The position numbers and the translations under genes are program-made. 5,642 nucleotides of DNA from Prevotellaceae bacterium (lineage in GTDB: Bacteria > Bacteroidota > Bacteroidia > Bacteroidales > Bacteroidaceae), in NCBI GenBank assembly GCA_030523505.1, contig JAUNIK010000194.1, forward strand, positions 1 to 5,642. Direction: 5' to 3'. The notes beneath the pieces were generated by a model, which was not told where the DNA came from, did no database searches, and saw only the letters and a list, made by a program, of their open reading frames with translations. This document shows, piece by piece, positions 5,614 to 5,642 of this stretch (its first letter is position 1; every line of letters starts with the position of its first letter).

Positions 5614-5642
5614 TACTCCCGCCCCATAAGGGGAGGGTTGGG
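5614..5642. repeat. Second C/G-rich repeat, cut by the right edge
   Basis: CCCC (5622-5625) pairs with GGGG (5630-5633) around ATAA, extended past a G/A mismatch by CCC (5618-5620) with GGG (5635-5637). It shares the GGGGAGGG core with the copy at 5527-5563 and continues to the window edge. Two copies within about 110 bases suggest a dispersed or tandemly organised intergenic repeat. Confidence 0.5.

Overview
The window looks like Bacteroidota DNA, most likely a Bacteroidales gut commensal of the Prevotella/Segatella or Bacteroides type. Three things point there. Leaders are A/T-rich with no Shine-Dalgarno sequence. One promoter fits the Bacteroidota consensus exactly (TTTG, 19 bases, TAnnTTTG). 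The large protein at the left edge has the BT4734-like/DUF3987 architecture typical of Bacteroidota mobile elements. I cannot name the species.

All four genes I can support lie on the minus strand, so the window is best read from right to left. At the right edge (5498-5642) is a non-coding stretch with two C/G-rich hairpin repeats and an A/T-rich leader. Then comes codB (5497-4268), a clearly recognisable cytosine permease of the NCS1 family. After 87 bases without a visible terminator comes a 316-residue protein I do not recognise (4180-3230), which carries a lone HExxH motif. A gene-free stretch of about 400 bases follows (2834-3229). It holds two inverted arrays of five pentamers each and several small palindromes. 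Next is an unrecognised 184-residue protein (2833-2279), ending in three consecutive in-frame stops and a strong terminator. Finally there is a long reading frame (2124 to the left edge, 708 codons visible, C-terminus cut off). It encodes a multidomain primase/helicase-like protein: a BT4734/VirE-N-type domain, a PriCT-like segment and a DUF3987 ATPase-like domain.

My interpretation is that the left part (about 1-2900, perhaps to about 3210) belongs to a mobile or integrated element with its own replication primase. codB on the right is ordinary chromosomal nucleobase-salvage cargo. The junction would lie in or near 2834-3229, or just upstream of the 316-residue gene. No integrase, relaxase or reverse transcriptase is visible, so the element type is open. 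The most distinctive structures are the paired inverted pentamer arrays and the terminator whose U-tract doubles as the -33 element of the next promoter. I see nothing that establishes a new defence or other named system.
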